Positions 29,342 to 38,650 of a stretch of DNA of 64,000 nt are shown piece after piece; the first letter of the stretch is position 1, and each line of letters opens with the position of its first letter. The stretch is taken from positions 107,542 through 171,541 of the forward strand of contig NZ_LMUK01000006.1 in the NCBI RefSeq assembly GCF_009766005.1, given 5' to 3'. The position numbers were made by a program, and so were the translations under genes. This DNA comes from Bradyrhizobium sp. S69. Its GTDB lineage: Bacteria > Pseudomonadota > Alphaproteobacteria > Rhizobiales > Xanthobacteraceae. The notes beneath the pieces were generated by a model, which worked only from the letters and a program-made list of their open reading frames with translations, did not search any database and had not been told where the DNA came from.

Positions 29342-30646
29342 TTATCCCAACATCCTTTGCGGCAGCCATGTTGCCAGCAGCGGGAACAGAATCAGGATCA
29401 CCAGCCGGATCAGATCGGTCACCACGAACGGCAGCACGCCGACGAAGATCGTGGACATGTCGACGTCCTTGATCACGCTCTTGATCACGAAGACGTTCAT
29501 GCCGACCGGCGGATGAATGAGGCCGAGTTCGACCGTCATCACGATGACGATGCCGAACCAGATCGGATCGAAGCCGAGCGCCGTCACCACCGGAAACACG
29601 ATCGGCACGGTGAGGATCACCATCGCCATCGCGTCCATCAGGCAGCCCAGCACCAGGTACATCAGCAGGATCAGCGCCAGCACCCCATAGGGGCCGAGGC
29701 CGAGACCGGTCAGGAATGATGTGACGTTCTGCGGCGTCTGGGTGATGGTCAGGAAATAGCCAAAACACAATGCGCCGATCAGCACGGTGAACACGGCGGC
29801 CGCGGTGCGCGTCGCCTGCAACAGCGATTGCAGGATGCCGTCTTTCGTTAGCTTGCCGCGGAGAATGCCGATGAGGAAGGCGCCGACGGCGCCGACCGCG
29901 CCGGCCTCGGTCGGAATGAAGAAGCCGCCATAGAGCCCGCCGATCACGAACACGAACAACAGCAGCGGCGACCACACGTCGCGCAGCGCGAGCAGCCGCT
30001 CATGCCATGACGCCCGCGGTCCCGCCGGCAGGAATCCCGGCCGCACGACACCGATGATGCCGATGGTGATCATGTGCATCACGATCGCGAGCAGCCCCGG
30101 CACGATGCCGGCGATGAACAGCTTGCCGATGTCCTGCTGGGTGATGATGCCGTAGACCGCGAGCACCGTGGACGGCGGCAGCATCGCCCCCAAAGTACCG
30201 CCGACCGCGATCACGCCGGCGGCAAAGGATTGCGGGTAGCCGAACCGCCGCATCTCCGGATAGGCCACCGCCGAGAACGTCGCCGCGGTCGCAACCGACG
30301 AGCCGGAAATCGCGGCGAAGCCGCCGCAGGCAGCGATGGTGGCAATGCCGAGGCCGCCCTTCCAGTGCCCGACAAAGGTGTTGGCGGCGCGAAACAATTC
30401 GCGGCTGATGCCGGAGACCGACACGAACGCGCCCATCAAGAGGAACATCGGAATCACGCCGAACGAATAATCCGTCACCGTGCGCATCGTGGTCTGGCCG
30501 ACCAGTTTCAAGGCCGGTGCAAAGCCGGTGAGGTAGCCAAAGCCGGTAATGCCGACGAGGCCCATCGCCATGCCGACCGGCACGCGCAGCAGCATCAGCG
30601 CGAACAGGCTGACGAAGCCGATCAGGGCCACGGCCTCATTGCTCAT
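29342..30646 (-). CDS. tarM: TRAP transporter large permease (TarM-like, DctM family)
   Basis: 434 residues, about twelve membrane helices. DctM signatures include FALMLLRVPVGMAMGLVGITGFGYL near the start and MLPPSTVLAVYGIITQQDIGKLFIAGIVPG in the middle. It carries out secondary, sodium-driven uptake with the small subunit and the binding protein. It starts seven bases after the DctQ stop. TarPQM of R. palustris imports p-coumarate and related aromatics with high affinity; inferred here by gene order. Confidence 0.9.
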   Translation of the reverse strand: MSNEAVALIGFVSLFALMLLRVPVGMAMGLVGITGFGYLTGFAPALKLVGQTTMRTVTDYSFGVIPMFLLMGAFVSVSGISRELFRAANTFVGHWKGGLGIATIAACGGFAAISGSSVATAATFSAVAYPEMRRFGYPQSFAAGVIAVGGTLGAMLPPSTVLAVYGIITQQDIGKLFIAGIVPGLLAIVMHMITIGIIGVVRPGFLPAGPRASWHERLLALRDVWSPLLLFVFVIGGLYGGFFIPTEAGAVGAVGAFLIGILRGKLTKDGILQSLLQATRTAAAVFTVLIGALCFGYFLTITQTPQNVTSFLTGLGLGPYGVLALILLMYLVLGCLMDAMAMVILTVPIVFPVVTALGFDPIWFGIVIVMTVELGLIHPPVGMNVFVIKSVIKDVDMSTIFVGVLPFVVTDLIRLVILILFPLLATWLPQRMLG

Positions 30647-30652
30647 ATCGGC

Positions 30653-31219
30653 CTACTCCGCGATCTTGATTTTGGCGTCATGGATATCTTCGGGATGGAA
30701 GATCAGCCTATAGGTGCGGACCGCGATCAGCAGCACCGCCGAGACGTCGCCGATCCACGATACCAGGAAGAACGGCCAGATCGGCACTTGCAGATCCATG
30801 GTGACGATGTGCGCGTTGTAGGTGCTCACGACTTTATCGAACAGCGTATAGGTCTGCACCGTCACCACGAACAGCAGCACCGATGTCGCGAATACGTCGA
30901 TCCAGCGCTGGTATTTCGGGGTTGCGTTGGCCCAGATCAGATCAACCGTGATGTGGGTGCCGCGATAGGAGGTGGCGGCGATGCCCCAGAAGATCAGGAT
31001 GCCGAGCAGGAACTGGCCGAAATTGTAGTAGTCGGGAATCGTCACCGCGAAGAACTTTCGCATCACGACCGCGGTGAAGGTGTTGAGCGCGACGATGCCG
31101 ACAAAGAACGCCGCGATCCATTCGATCGAATCGATGAAGCGGTCCATCACGTTCTTGCGCACCGGCGCAGGCGGGCCGGTGACGACGCCTTCGCGGGTGA
31201 TTTCGGGGGTGGCGGTCAT
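30653..31219 (-). CDS. tarQ: TRAP transporter small permease (TarQ-like, DctQ family)
   Basis: 188 residues with four predicted membrane helices (about 30-50, 66-85, 107-128, 150-170) and the family pattern TSYRGTHITVDLIWA. Its N-terminus is cytoplasmic and hydrophilic. It lies between tarP, 146 bp upstream across a palindromic repeat, and tarM. It couples the large permease to the binding protein. Confidence 0.88.
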   Translation of the reverse strand: MTATPEITREGVVTGPPAPVRKNVMDRFIDSIEWIAAFFVGIVALNTFTAVVMRKFFAVTIPDYYNFGQFLLGILIFWGIAATSYRGTHITVDLIWANATPKYQRWIDVFATSVLLFVVTVQTYTLFDKVVSTYNAHIVTMDLQVPIWPFFLVSWIGDVSAVLLIAVRTYRLIFHPEDIHDAKIKIAE

Positions 31220-31260
31220 GTGTTCATGGCGGCTGGCGTGATCACTTCCACATTAAAGAC

Positions 31261-31359
31261 CGTCATTCCGGGACACGCATCTTTGCGTGGGCCCGGAATC
31301 CATACTCCCTGCAGGGGCTATGGATTCCGGGCTCGCGCTTCGCGCGCCCGGGAATGACG
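31261..31359. repeat. Paired palindromic intergenic repeat (CGTCATTCCGGG class)
   Basis: CGTCATTCCGGGACACGC...GGCCCGGAATCCATA on the left is complemented by TATGGATTCCGGGC...CCCGGGAATGACG on the right. It fills the gap between tarP and tarQ and could reduce downstream transcription, giving more binding protein than permease. Confidence 0.8.
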
Positions 31360-31365
31360 AAGAGT

Positions 31366-32388
31366 TCAAAGCCCCGCGCCGTATTTCTTCAGCGTCGCCT
31401 GCAAATCGGCGTCGATCGCGGCGGCGTCGCCGCCGGCCTTGGTCACCGCCGCGGCCCAACTGTCGTGCAGCGGCTTGACGGCGTTCTTCCATAGCGCGAG
31501 TTGATCCGCGGTCAGCGGGTAGACCTCATGGTCGGGCAGCGCCTTCATCTTGACGCGGCCATTGGCTTCGAAGTCGGTCCAGGGATCGGTGACCTTGGAA
31601 GCCCATTCCGGCGTGCAGTGATCGTCGATCACCTTCTTCTGCGCGTCCGACATCGAATTGTATTTGTCGAGGTTCATGTTGTAGGTGAACACGGTCGTGT
31701 AGAGCGGCACGTCGATGTGATACTTCACGACCTTGTCGATGCCGAACAGGAAGATCGACCCCCACGGGAAGGTGATCTCGTCGGCGGTGCCGCGCTCGAG
31801 CGCGTCACGCGATTCCGGCGCCGAGGCCTGAATGTTGACGCCGCCGAACATCTTGACCATTTCGCCGATGGTGCTTTGCGCGGGGCGCACTTTCACGCCC
31901 TTGAGATCGTCGGGAACGAGGATCTTCTTCTTGCCGTGCAGGGAGCCTGGATCGTGAATGAAGGCGAAGCAGAGCTTGGTGTCCTTCATCTCGGTGGGGG
32001 CGTATTTGTGGTACCACTCGTTGAGCGCCAGCGTGCCCTTCTTGCCGTCGGAGAACACGAACGGCAACTGGCCCGCGGCCGCGATCGGGAAGCGGCCGGG
32101 CTGGTAGCCAGGATTGACGTAGGTGACGTCGGCAATGCCGTCGCGCGCCATGTCATAATGGTCGAACGCCTTGCCGAGTTGCTCGGAGGGGAACACCGTG
32201 ACCTTGATGCTGCCGCCCGAGGCCTTCTCGATGTCGGCGGCCCAAGCCTGGGTCGCCGGCACCAGCGGATGCGCCGGTGGCACCCACAGCGACACTTTCA
32301 GATTGACGACCTTGTCCTGCGCCCAGGCTGGTGTCATGGCCGGCGTCACACTGGCGGCCAGCAGCAACGCCAAAAATGCTCGTCTCAT
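31366..32388 (-). CDS. tarP: TRAP transporter solute-binding protein (TarP-like, DctP family)
   Basis: 340 residues with a signal peptide of about 24 residues ending TPAWAQ. The mature DctP fold shows SLWVPPAHPLVPATQAWAADIEKASGG, the conserved ligand Arg in KGVKVRPAQSTIGEMVKMFGG, and DEITFPWGSIFLFG. It would bind the carboxylate of an aromatic acid in the periplasm. It heads the tarPQM-DUF3237 run, and a palindrome lies 51-68 bp ahead of its start. The ligand (p-coumarate-type acids) is inferred from synteny with R. palustris. Confidence 0.87.
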   Translation of the reverse strand: MRRAFLALLLAASVTPAMTPAWAQDKVVNLKVSLWVPPAHPLVPATQAWAADIEKASGGSIKVTVFPSEQLGKAFDHYDMARDGIADVTYVNPGYQPGRFPIAAAGQLPFVFSDGKKGTLALNEWYHKYAPTEMKDTKLCFAFIHDPGSLHGKKKILVPDDLKGVKVRPAQSTIGEMVKMFGGVNIQASAPESRDALERGTADEITFPWGSIFLFGIDKVVKYHIDVPLYTTVFTYNMNLDKYNSMSDAQKKVIDDHCTPEWASKVTDPWTDFEANGRVKMKALPDHEVYPLTADQLALWKNAVKPLHDSWAAAVTKAGGDAAAIDADLQATLKKYGAGL

Positions 32389-32438
32389 CGGTAACGTCTC
32401 CCCTCGGCTTGGATGCGGGCTTCAGCGCCTCGTTTTGT

Positions 32439-32456
32439 TAGTTAACATGTTATCTA
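32439..32456. promoter_or_regulatory. Candidate operator upstream of tarP
   Basis: TAG-T-TAACATGTTA-T-CTA is an 18-bp palindrome with one mismatched pair. It lies in the tarP/pobA divergent gap, 51 bp before tarP. It differs from the GTTAT-N5-ATAAC motif in spacing, so a different protein or a variant site may be involved. Confidence 0.45.
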
Positions 32457-32467
32457 GTTTGCCGGCC

Positions 32468-32497
32468 TTTTCAAGACGGGACTTTTCAAGGCGGTCG
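32468..32497. repeat. Two imperfect 15-bp direct repeats (TTTTCAAG)
   Basis: TTTTCAAGACGGGAC is followed directly by TTTTCAAGGCGGTCG. They resemble the 16-bp units at 32603-32650 further downstream in the same gap. Confidence 0.5.
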
Positions 32498-32602
32498 TGT
32501 TGCCGGATGCCTGCCGCTGGACGTCGCTATTCTTGTACCTTGGTCGCATCGCCATCTTGCGGTGCGGCGAGGCGCCGGAAACATTGCGTTGCACCGACCC
32601 GC

Positions 32603-32646
32603 TTTTCCAAGACTGTTATTTTCCAGGACTGTTATTTTCCAAGACT

Positions 32647-32650
<4 letters not shown>
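32603..32650 (+). repeat. Three tandem 16-bp repeats upstream of pobA
   Basis: TTTTCCAAGACTGTTA, TTTTCCAGGACTGTTA and TTTTCCAAGACTGTTA follow one another without gaps. The last one runs into the palindrome at 32647. They lie 77-124 bp before the pobA start and may be regulator half-sites or an unstable promoter tract. Confidence 0.75.
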
Positions 32651-33896
<1,246 letters not shown>

Positions 33897-33923
33897 GATG
33901 GGGCATCGTCGAACGGACTAGAC

Positions 33924-34039
33924 CGTCATTGCGAGGAGCCAACGGGTCGCGCGAACGCGCGCCCGATGACAGGCTCCGCGACGAAGCAATCCAGTCTTGC
34001 TTGGGGCTCTGGATTGCTTCGCTCCGCTCGCAATGACGA
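33924..34039. repeat. Paired palindromic intergenic repeat (CGTCATTGCGAG class)
   Basis: CGTCATTGCGAGGAGCC...GAAGCAATCCAG and CTGGATTGCTTCG...CTCGCAATGACG face each other. It lies after pobA. The 265-bp gap holds nothing else that I can identify. Further copies are at 46913 and 63351. Confidence 0.85.
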
Positions 34040-34161
34040 CACAAACGCTCCCATTTTCAAACAACCCGCGAAATTCCGTTTAAAACTTTGTAGGCGGTGC
34101 AATCCGCATCGGCTTCGCGTTCAATGGCGGAAATCCATTCGCCAACATGCGAGCACAACGT

Positions 34162-34593
34162 ATGACAACTCTCGCCATTCCCGAAGGTTTCGAACGCCAG
34201 TCCCGGCACAGTCCGCTCACCGATCCGTGGGAGCCGATCTACACCAGGCAAACGCCCGACGCGATTATCCTGGGCGTCAGGCTGGCCACGCCGCATACCA
34301 ACGCGCGCGGCTTCGTTCATGGCGGGCTGATTGCAGCGATGACCGACAAGGCCATGGGGCATAGCTGCGCCCACAAGATGCGCGGCGTGCATTCGCTGGT
34401 GACGGTCAGCATGTCGATCGATTTCATCAGCAGCGCCCAGATCGGACAGTGGTTTACGGTCGAGACCGACGTGATCAAGACCGGCAGCACCATCTGCTTC
34501 GCACAGTGCCTGGTCAAAGCCGATGATGTCGTGATCGCGCGAGCTAACGGCACGTTTCGCGTCGTGCCGAAGAAGGAACCGACGTCTGCCTAG
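34162..34593 (+). CDS. PaaI-family thioesterase
   Basis: 143 residues from the ATG at 34162; an in-frame start 15 bases upstream is possible. The hot-dog motif NARGFVHGGLIAAMTDKAMGHSC carries the HGG...D signature of PaaI-type thioesterases, and VTVSMSIDFISSAQIGQWFTVE is the second strand pair. It would hydrolyse an aryl- or acyl-CoA in the cytoplasm. Its stop overlaps the end of the convergent LysR gene by four bases. The substrate is unknown. Confidence 0.82.
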   Translation: MTTLAIPEGFERQSRHSPLTDPWEPIYTRQTPDAIILGVRLATPHTNARGFVHGGLIAAMTDKAMGHSCAHKMRGVHSLVTVSMSIDFISSAQIGQWFTVETDVIKTGSTICFAQCLVKADDVVIARANGTFRVVPKKEPTSA

Positions 34594-35483
34594 CCAAAGT
34601 GCCAGGCGTCGGTCTCGATGACGAGATCGATAAAGGCGCGGACCTTGGCCGACAGCAGCCGCGAGGTCGGATAGACCGCGTGGATCGGCAAGGCCGGCTG
34701 TTCGAATTTTTTCAGCACGATCCTCAAGCGCCCGGCCTTGATCGCCTCCGCGGCCTGATAGGCCAGCACCCGCGTCAGGCCGCCGCCCTGCCCGGCATAC
34801 TGGATCGCGGCGTCGGCGCTGTTGGTGGTGAAACGCGGCGTGCACACCACGCGGACTTCGCGGCCGTCCTCGACAAAACGCCACTCCGGCGCGGCGGTCG
34901 CGGCGCCGAATTGAATCGTGTCATGCGTTGCGATCGCCTCGGGGGTATCCGGCTCGCCGCGTTGCGCGAGGTAGCCATCGGAGGCGACCACCATCCGCCG
35001 CATCTCGCCGACATGGCGCGCCACCAGCGTGGAGTCGGGAAGATGACCGATCCTGACCGCGAGATCGACGCCATCCTCGACCAGATTGACCATGCGATCC
35101 GTCAGCCGCAGTTCGGCCGTGACCTCGGGATAGCGCGCCAGATAATCCGACATCAGTGGGCTGACATGGAGCCGGCCGAATCCGATCGGCGCCGAGACCA
35201 CCAGCCGTCCGCTCGGCCGCGTGCGCTCGCCCTCGGCGGAGCTCTCGGCTTCCTCGACATCGGCCAGGATGCGCCTGACCCGTTCCAGATAACGGGTGCC
35301 GACATCGGTCAGCGCGACCTTGCGGGTGGTTCGCTGCAACAATCGCGCGCCGAGGCGGTCTTCCAGCGCCGCGATCAGCCGGGTCACGCCGGAAGGCGAT
35401 AGGCCGAGCTTGCGGGCGGCCGGGGCAAAGCCCTGGAGGTCGGCGACCGCGACAAAGGCTTGCATGGCGTCGAGGCGATCCAT
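34590..35483 (-). CDS. LysR-family transcriptional regulator
   Basis: 297 residues. The N-terminal helix-turn-helix (MDRLDAMQAFVAVADLQGFAPAARKLGLSPSGVTRLIAALEDRLGARLL) and the LysR substrate domain from about residue 90 are complete. It is divergent from a flavin-oxidase-like gene with a 121-bp AT-rich gap that has a TATTGCAATA palindrome, so it most likely controls that gene and itself. The ligand is unknown. Confidence 0.92.
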   Translation of the reverse strand: MDRLDAMQAFVAVADLQGFAPAARKLGLSPSGVTRLIAALEDRLGARLLQRTTRKVALTDVGTRYLERVRRILADVEEAESSAEGERTRPSGRLVVSAPIGFGRLHVSPLMSDYLARYPEVTAELRLTDRMVNLVEDGVDLAVRIGHLPDSTLVARHVGEMRRMVVASDGYLAQRGEPDTPEAIATHDTIQFGAATAAPEWRFVEDGREVRVVCTPRFTTNSADAAIQYAGQGGGLTRVLAYQAAEAIKAGRLRIVLKKFEQPALPIHAVYPTSRLLSAKVRAFIDLVIETDAWHFG

Positions 35484-35497
35484 AGGACTATTTCATA

Positions 35498-35507
35498 TAT
35501 TGCAATA
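35498..35507. promoter_or_regulatory. Candidate LysR-type binding site
   Basis: A perfect TATTGCAATA palindrome lies 15 bp upstream of the LysR start in an AT-rich divergent gap. LysR sites are often T-N11-A palindromes; this fits only loosely. Confidence 0.35.
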
Positions 35508-35604
35508 ATGAAGTGTCAATCTCGATAATTGTAGAAATTATTAAAAGGTCCATTTTAATTGGTGAAGAGGACCTTTGTCCCCTGAAGCTTCGGAGGAAGC
35601 TCTC

Positions 35605-36231
35605 ATGTCCGACACCCATACCTATTCGAGCGATGTCGCGTTCACCCCGGCGGTGAAGGCGATCCAGACCCGCAAAGGGTCGCGCGAGGCCTACGCCGAG
35701 GCAGAACAGAGCGGCTGGCGCACCGAGGTCGATGAGCGGCTCGCGGCGTCGCTTGCCGAGACCAACAGTTTCTATTTTGCGACCGCGACCGCCGACGGCC
35801 AGCCCTACATCCAGCACCGCGGCGGACCCAAGGGTTTTGTCAAAATCCTGGACAAGAACACGCTGGCGTTCGCCGATTACGCCGGCAACCGGCAATACGT
35901 CACGCAGGGCAATTTGTCGGAAAATCCCAAGGCCTACATGTTCCTGATGGACTATGCCCATCGCCGCCGGATCAAGATCTGGGGCGAAGCCCGCGTGGTC
36001 GATGACGATCCGGCGTTGACGAGGTCACTGATGCCGCAGGGCTACCGGGCCCGGCCCGAGCAGGTGATCCTGTTCAAGATCGCAGCATGGGACACCAACT
36101 GCCCGCAACACATCCCGCAAAAATTCGACGCCGCCGATGTGGCGCAAGCGCTGGCAGTGCGTGACGGGCGCATCGCGGAACTGGAGGCGGAGCTTGCCGC
36201 ATTGAAGGGCGAGCCCGTGGCGGCGCATTAG
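35605..36231 (+). CDS. Pyridoxamine 5'-phosphate oxidase-family (flavin-binding split-barrel) protein
   Basis: 208 residues from the ATG at 35605, with CGGAGGAAG ahead. The split-barrel core is ETNSFYFATATADGQPYIQHRGGPKGFVKILDKNTLAFADYAGNRQYVTQGNL, followed by YAHRRRIKIWGEARVV. The last 30 residues (VRDGRIAELEAELAALKGE) look like a short coiled coil. The family binds FMN or F420-like cofactors and reduces or oxidises small molecules. It is divergent from the LysR gene and convergent with GST. The substrate is unknown. Confidence 0.85.
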   Translation: MSDTHTYSSDVAFTPAVKAIQTRKGSREAYAEAEQSGWRTEVDERLAASLAETNSFYFATATADGQPYIQHRGGPKGFVKILDKNTLAFADYAGNRQYVTQGNLSENPKAYMFLMDYAHRRRIKIWGEARVVDDDPALTRSLMPQGYRARPEQVILFKIAAWDTNCPQHIPQKFDAADVAQALAVRDGRIAELEAELAALKGEPVAAH

Positions 36232-36254
36232 CGCGTCAGAACAAAAATCGAGGC

Positions 36255-36279
36255 GCCGGTTCTGACTTTCAGAACCGGC
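36255..36279. terminator. Hairpin terminator between convergent genes
   Basis: GCCGGTTCTG-ACTTT-CAGAACCGGC has a perfect 10-bp stem. It lies between the stops of the flavin protein and GST. The T-tract is weak (ACTTTATC). Confidence 0.6.
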
Positions 36280-36289
36280 ACTTTATCAT

Positions 36290-37018
36290 TCAAGCCGCCT
36301 GCCGCAGCGACGTCCAGGCGAAGCCCGGATAATATTGCTGCATCATGCGGCCGACATAAGCGGTCAGGTTCTCGAACTGCTCGGTCTGGTCACGCAATCT
36401 CGACTCGAAGAACGGCGTCAGGATCCCGGCAATCGCTCCGAACGCCGTAGCGTCGGTGCCGCAGGGTCGGTCGCCCATCAGAAACGGCTTGTCGCCGAGC
36501 TGGACCGACAGCGCGAACAGCGAACGCAGCGCGAGATCGACGTCGTCGTCCGGGCCGTGGCGGCCGAGGCCGCTCAGCAGGTAGTTCTCGGCGACACGGA
36601 ATTGCGCGTCTTCGCGCAATTTGTCCCTGACATGCTCCGGCGCGCCGTCGAAGAAATGCGTCGGCCCCTTGGCGAAATTCTCCGGATCGACCCAGCGCGC
36701 CCCGACCAGCGCCCAATAGACGTGGTGCTCGATCATGCGCTCGAACGCCCACGCCTGTGCGCGCTGCTGCCGATCGAGGCCCGCGTCGAAATCGAAACCA
36801 TATTTGCTTTCGATATGGGCGCGAATGAAGGTGGAATCGGCGATGCTGCGGGCGTCATCGTCGATATAGGGCAATTGCCCCTTGGGCGAAGCCGGCGGCA
36901 TCGCCCGCTCCTTGCGATAGGCAAGGCCGGCCATCTTCAACTGCACCTCGGTCTTGGTCACAAACGGACTGATTTCCGGCAGTCCGAAACCTGCGCCAAA
37001 ACCATAGAGCGTAATCAT
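36290..37018 (-). CDS. Glutathione S-transferase-like protein
   Basis: 242 residues. The N-terminal thioredoxin-like domain (YGFGAGFGLPEISPFVTKTEVQLKMAGLAYRKE, then GQLPYIDDDARSIADST with the cis-Pro and glutathione-binding Ser region) is followed by an all-helical C-terminal domain. The pattern is that of the FAXC/metaxin-like GST group. The catalytic residue is not evident (SPFVTK). It lies downstream of a small open reading frame and a copy of the direct repeat at 37075, so it may be controlled by the WYL protein. Confidence 0.82.
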   Translation of the reverse strand: MITLYGFGAGFGLPEISPFVTKTEVQLKMAGLAYRKERAMPPASPKGQLPYIDDDARSIADSTFIRAHIESKYGFDFDAGLDRQQRAQAWAFERMIEHHVYWALVGARWVDPENFAKGPTHFFDGAPEHVRDKLREDAQFRVAENYLLSGLGRHGPDDDVDLALRSLFALSVQLGDKPFLMGDRPCGTDATAFGAIAGILTPFFESRLRDQTEQFENLTAYVGRMMQQYYPGFAWTSLRQAA

Positions 37019-37063
37019 GTGGGTTCTCCAGATTGCTTGCGATCGCTCGAAACACGCCCGAAC

Positions 37064-37351
37064 CTAGCGGCCCCCTGCTGCCACCATGCTGTCAGCAGCA
37101 TGCCTCCCGGCGGCAAAACGGGCCCCCTGCCAGGCCCGGCGCAGCACGCGGCCAGCCCACAAGCTCAACTGCCGCTCGGCGAAAGCCCAGGCAGCGCCGA
37201 GCAGGCGCAGGACCATGGCGATGATGGCCCAACGCAGATCACCGGAGTTGAATGCCGTCACACGCCCCAATACAAAGGCAACTACCTGGACTTGGGCGCG
37301 GCAAAACGGGCCAAGACTCTCCCGGGCGCCAAATGCTTGCAGACTAGCCAT
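37064..37351 (-). CDS. Small hypothetical protein
   Basis: 95 residues if translated from the ATG at 37351, which has GAGAAGGA eight bases ahead, a good ribosome site. It begins MASLQAFGARESLGPFCRAQ and has one candidate membrane or amphipathic helix (WAIIAMVLRLLGAAWAFA). I recognise no family. It lies between GST and the divergent WYL gene; its end overlaps one copy of the direct repeat. It may be a real leader gene of the GST operon or a chance frame in GC-rich DNA. Confidence 0.35.
   Translation of the reverse strand: MASLQAFGARESLGPFCRAQVQVVAFVLGRVTAFNSGDLRWAIIAMVLRLLGAAWAFAERQLSLWAGRVLRRAWQGARFAAGRHAADSMVAAGGR
37075..37098. promoter_or_regulatory. Direct repeat copy 1, candidate WYL-regulator site
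   Basis: CTGCTGCCA...CTGTCAGCA, 21 of 24 bases shared with copy 2 at 37399. It overlaps a perfect inverted repeat ATGCTG-TCAG-CAGCAT (37086-37101). It lies 57 bp before the GST start. Confidence 0.6.
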
Positions 37352-37398
37352 GGACAAATTCCTTCTCGGTTCGTGTTGTCCAAGGGTATAGCCGCCAC

Positions 37399-37422
37399 CT
37401 GCTGCCAACATACTGTCAGCAT
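37399..37422. promoter_or_regulatory. Direct repeat copy 2, candidate WYL-regulator site
   Basis: CTGCTGCCA...CTGTCAGCA, matching copy 1 except at three positions. It lies 42 bp before the WYL gene and 48 bp before the divergent small gene, in the right place for autoregulation. Confidence 0.6.
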
Positions 37423-37464
37423 CGAAACGGCGGCCCGCGAATTAAAGAAGAAAAGAGATCCGCC

Positions 37465-38163
37465 ATGAGACGCGCCGACCGGCTGTTTCAGATCATCCAG
37501 GTGCTCCGGCGCACCGGCAAACCGCTGACGGCGGACGCCATCGCCGAGGAACTGGAGACCTCGAAGCGAACGATCTACCGCGACATCGCGACCCTGATCG
37601 GCCAGCGCGTGCCGATCCGCGGCGAGGCCGGCATGGGCTACATCCTGGAGAAGGGATTCGACCTGCCGCCATTGATGCTGACGCCCGACGAGATCGAGGC
37701 GGCGGTGCTTGGTGCGCAATGGGTGGCGGGCCACGCCGATCCGGTGTTGTCGCGCGCCGCACAGGATCTGATTGCGAAAATCGCCGACACCGTGCCCGAG
37801 CGTTTGCGACCCTTCGTGCTCGAGCCCGCCAGCCGGGCGCGGCCGCACTGGGGCCAGGAGCCCGACCGCATCGACATGGCGCGGACCCGCGCGCAAATTC
37901 ACGAAGGTAAGAAAATCACCCTGCGCTACCGCGACGAACAGGGCCGCGACAGCGAGCGCACGATCTGGCCGATTGCGATCGGCTATCACGAGGCGGTGCG
38001 GATCCTGGCGGCGTGGTGTGAACTGCGGAAGGATTTCCGCAGCTTTCGAACCGATCGCGTGGTCGACGCGGAATATCACGATGATTGCTATCCGGAACGG
38101 CGCGCCGCGCTGCGGGCCAAATGGCGCCGCAGCCTGGTCTGGGAACACCCGGCAGATACTTAG
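37465..38163 (+). CDS. HTH-WYL-domain transcriptional regulator (YafY type)
   Basis: 232 residues. The N-terminal HTH_11 is RADRLFQIIQVLRRTGKPLTADAIAEELETSKRTIYRDIATLI; the WYL domain is about residues 138-205 (ITLRYRDEQGRDSERTIWPIAIGYHEAVRILAAWCELRKDFRSFRTDRV). A-rich sequence AAGAAAAGAGAT precedes the ATG. It is divergent from the small gene and GST, with matched repeats at both promoters. WYL proteins sense ligands such as nucleotides or small metabolites; the ligand here is unknown. Confidence 0.9.
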   Translation: MRRADRLFQIIQVLRRTGKPLTADAIAEELETSKRTIYRDIATLIGQRVPIRGEAGMGYILEKGFDLPPLMLTPDEIEAAVLGAQWVAGHADPVLSRAAQDLIAKIADTVPERLRPFVLEPASRARPHWGQEPDRIDMARTRAQIHEGKKITLRYRDEQGRDSERTIWPIAIGYHEAVRILAAWCELRKDFRSFRTDRVVDAEYHDDCYPERRAALRAKWRRSLVWEHPADT

Positions 38164-38196
38164 GGCCCGCGGCGCCATATCGGGCCAAAGCCAGCC

Positions 38197-38532
38197 ATGT
38201 TAGGTCAAGCCATGGAGAACAGCGATCCTGCGGTAGAAGTGGAAAGTCCCTGCCAGGCTTGCGGAGCCTGCTGTTCCTATTCGCCGAACTGGCCCCGCTT
38301 CACCACCGAGGACGATTCAGCGCTTGATCTGATCCCGGAAAAATTCGTCAACGCGCGGCTGTCGGGCATGCGCTGCGACGGCGACCGCTGTTCGGCGTTG
38401 TCAGGCAAGATCGGCGAGGCCACGGCTTGCGGGATTTATGCTGTTCGGCCCGAAGTCTGCCGGACCTGCATGCCCGGCGACCCCGAATGCGACATGGCGC
38501 GGCGGCGGCACGGCCTGCCCGTGCTGGGATGA
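38197..38532 (+). CDS. YkgJ-type zinc/iron-chelating Cys-cluster protein
   Basis: 111 residues; an internal ATG at 38212 (MENSDPAVEVESP) may be the true start. The cluster CQACGACCSYSPNWPRF is followed by MRCDGDRC, AACGIY-like TACGIYAVRPEVCRTCMPGDPEC, giving ten cysteines in the CxxCxxCC...C...C...C pattern of the CxxCxxCC (YkgJ) family. These bind metal and have been tied to protein modification, without a firm role. It follows the WYL gene by 33 bp on the same strand. Confidence 0.82.
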   Translation: MLGQAMENSDPAVEVESPCQACGACCSYSPNWPRFTTEDDSALDLIPEKFVNARLSGMRCDGDRCSALSGKIGEATACGIYAVRPEVCRTCMPGDPECDMARRRHGLPVLG

Positions 38533-38543
38533 GCTATTGATCT

Positions 38544-38640
38544 GTAGGGTGGGCAAAGGCGCCTCTCGCGCCGTGCCCACCAGATATGTCGCCGACGTTC
38601 AATGGTGGGCACGGCGCAAGCGCGCCTTTGCCCACCCTAC
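38544..38640. repeat. Paired palindromic intergenic repeat (GTAGGGTGGGCAAAG class)
   Basis: GTAGGGTGGGCAAAGGCGCC...GTGCCCACC and GGTGGGCAC...CTTTGCCCACCCTAC are complementary. It lies between two convergent genes. Related copies are at 48273 and 57215. Confidence 0.85.
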
Positions 38641-38650
38641 GGCTGCGACA

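Noticed and set aside
30074..31357. 427-codon plus-strand open frame opposite the TRAP permeases
   Set aside because: Its His/Arg/Asp-rich product mirrors membrane helices on the minus strand and has no domain of its own.
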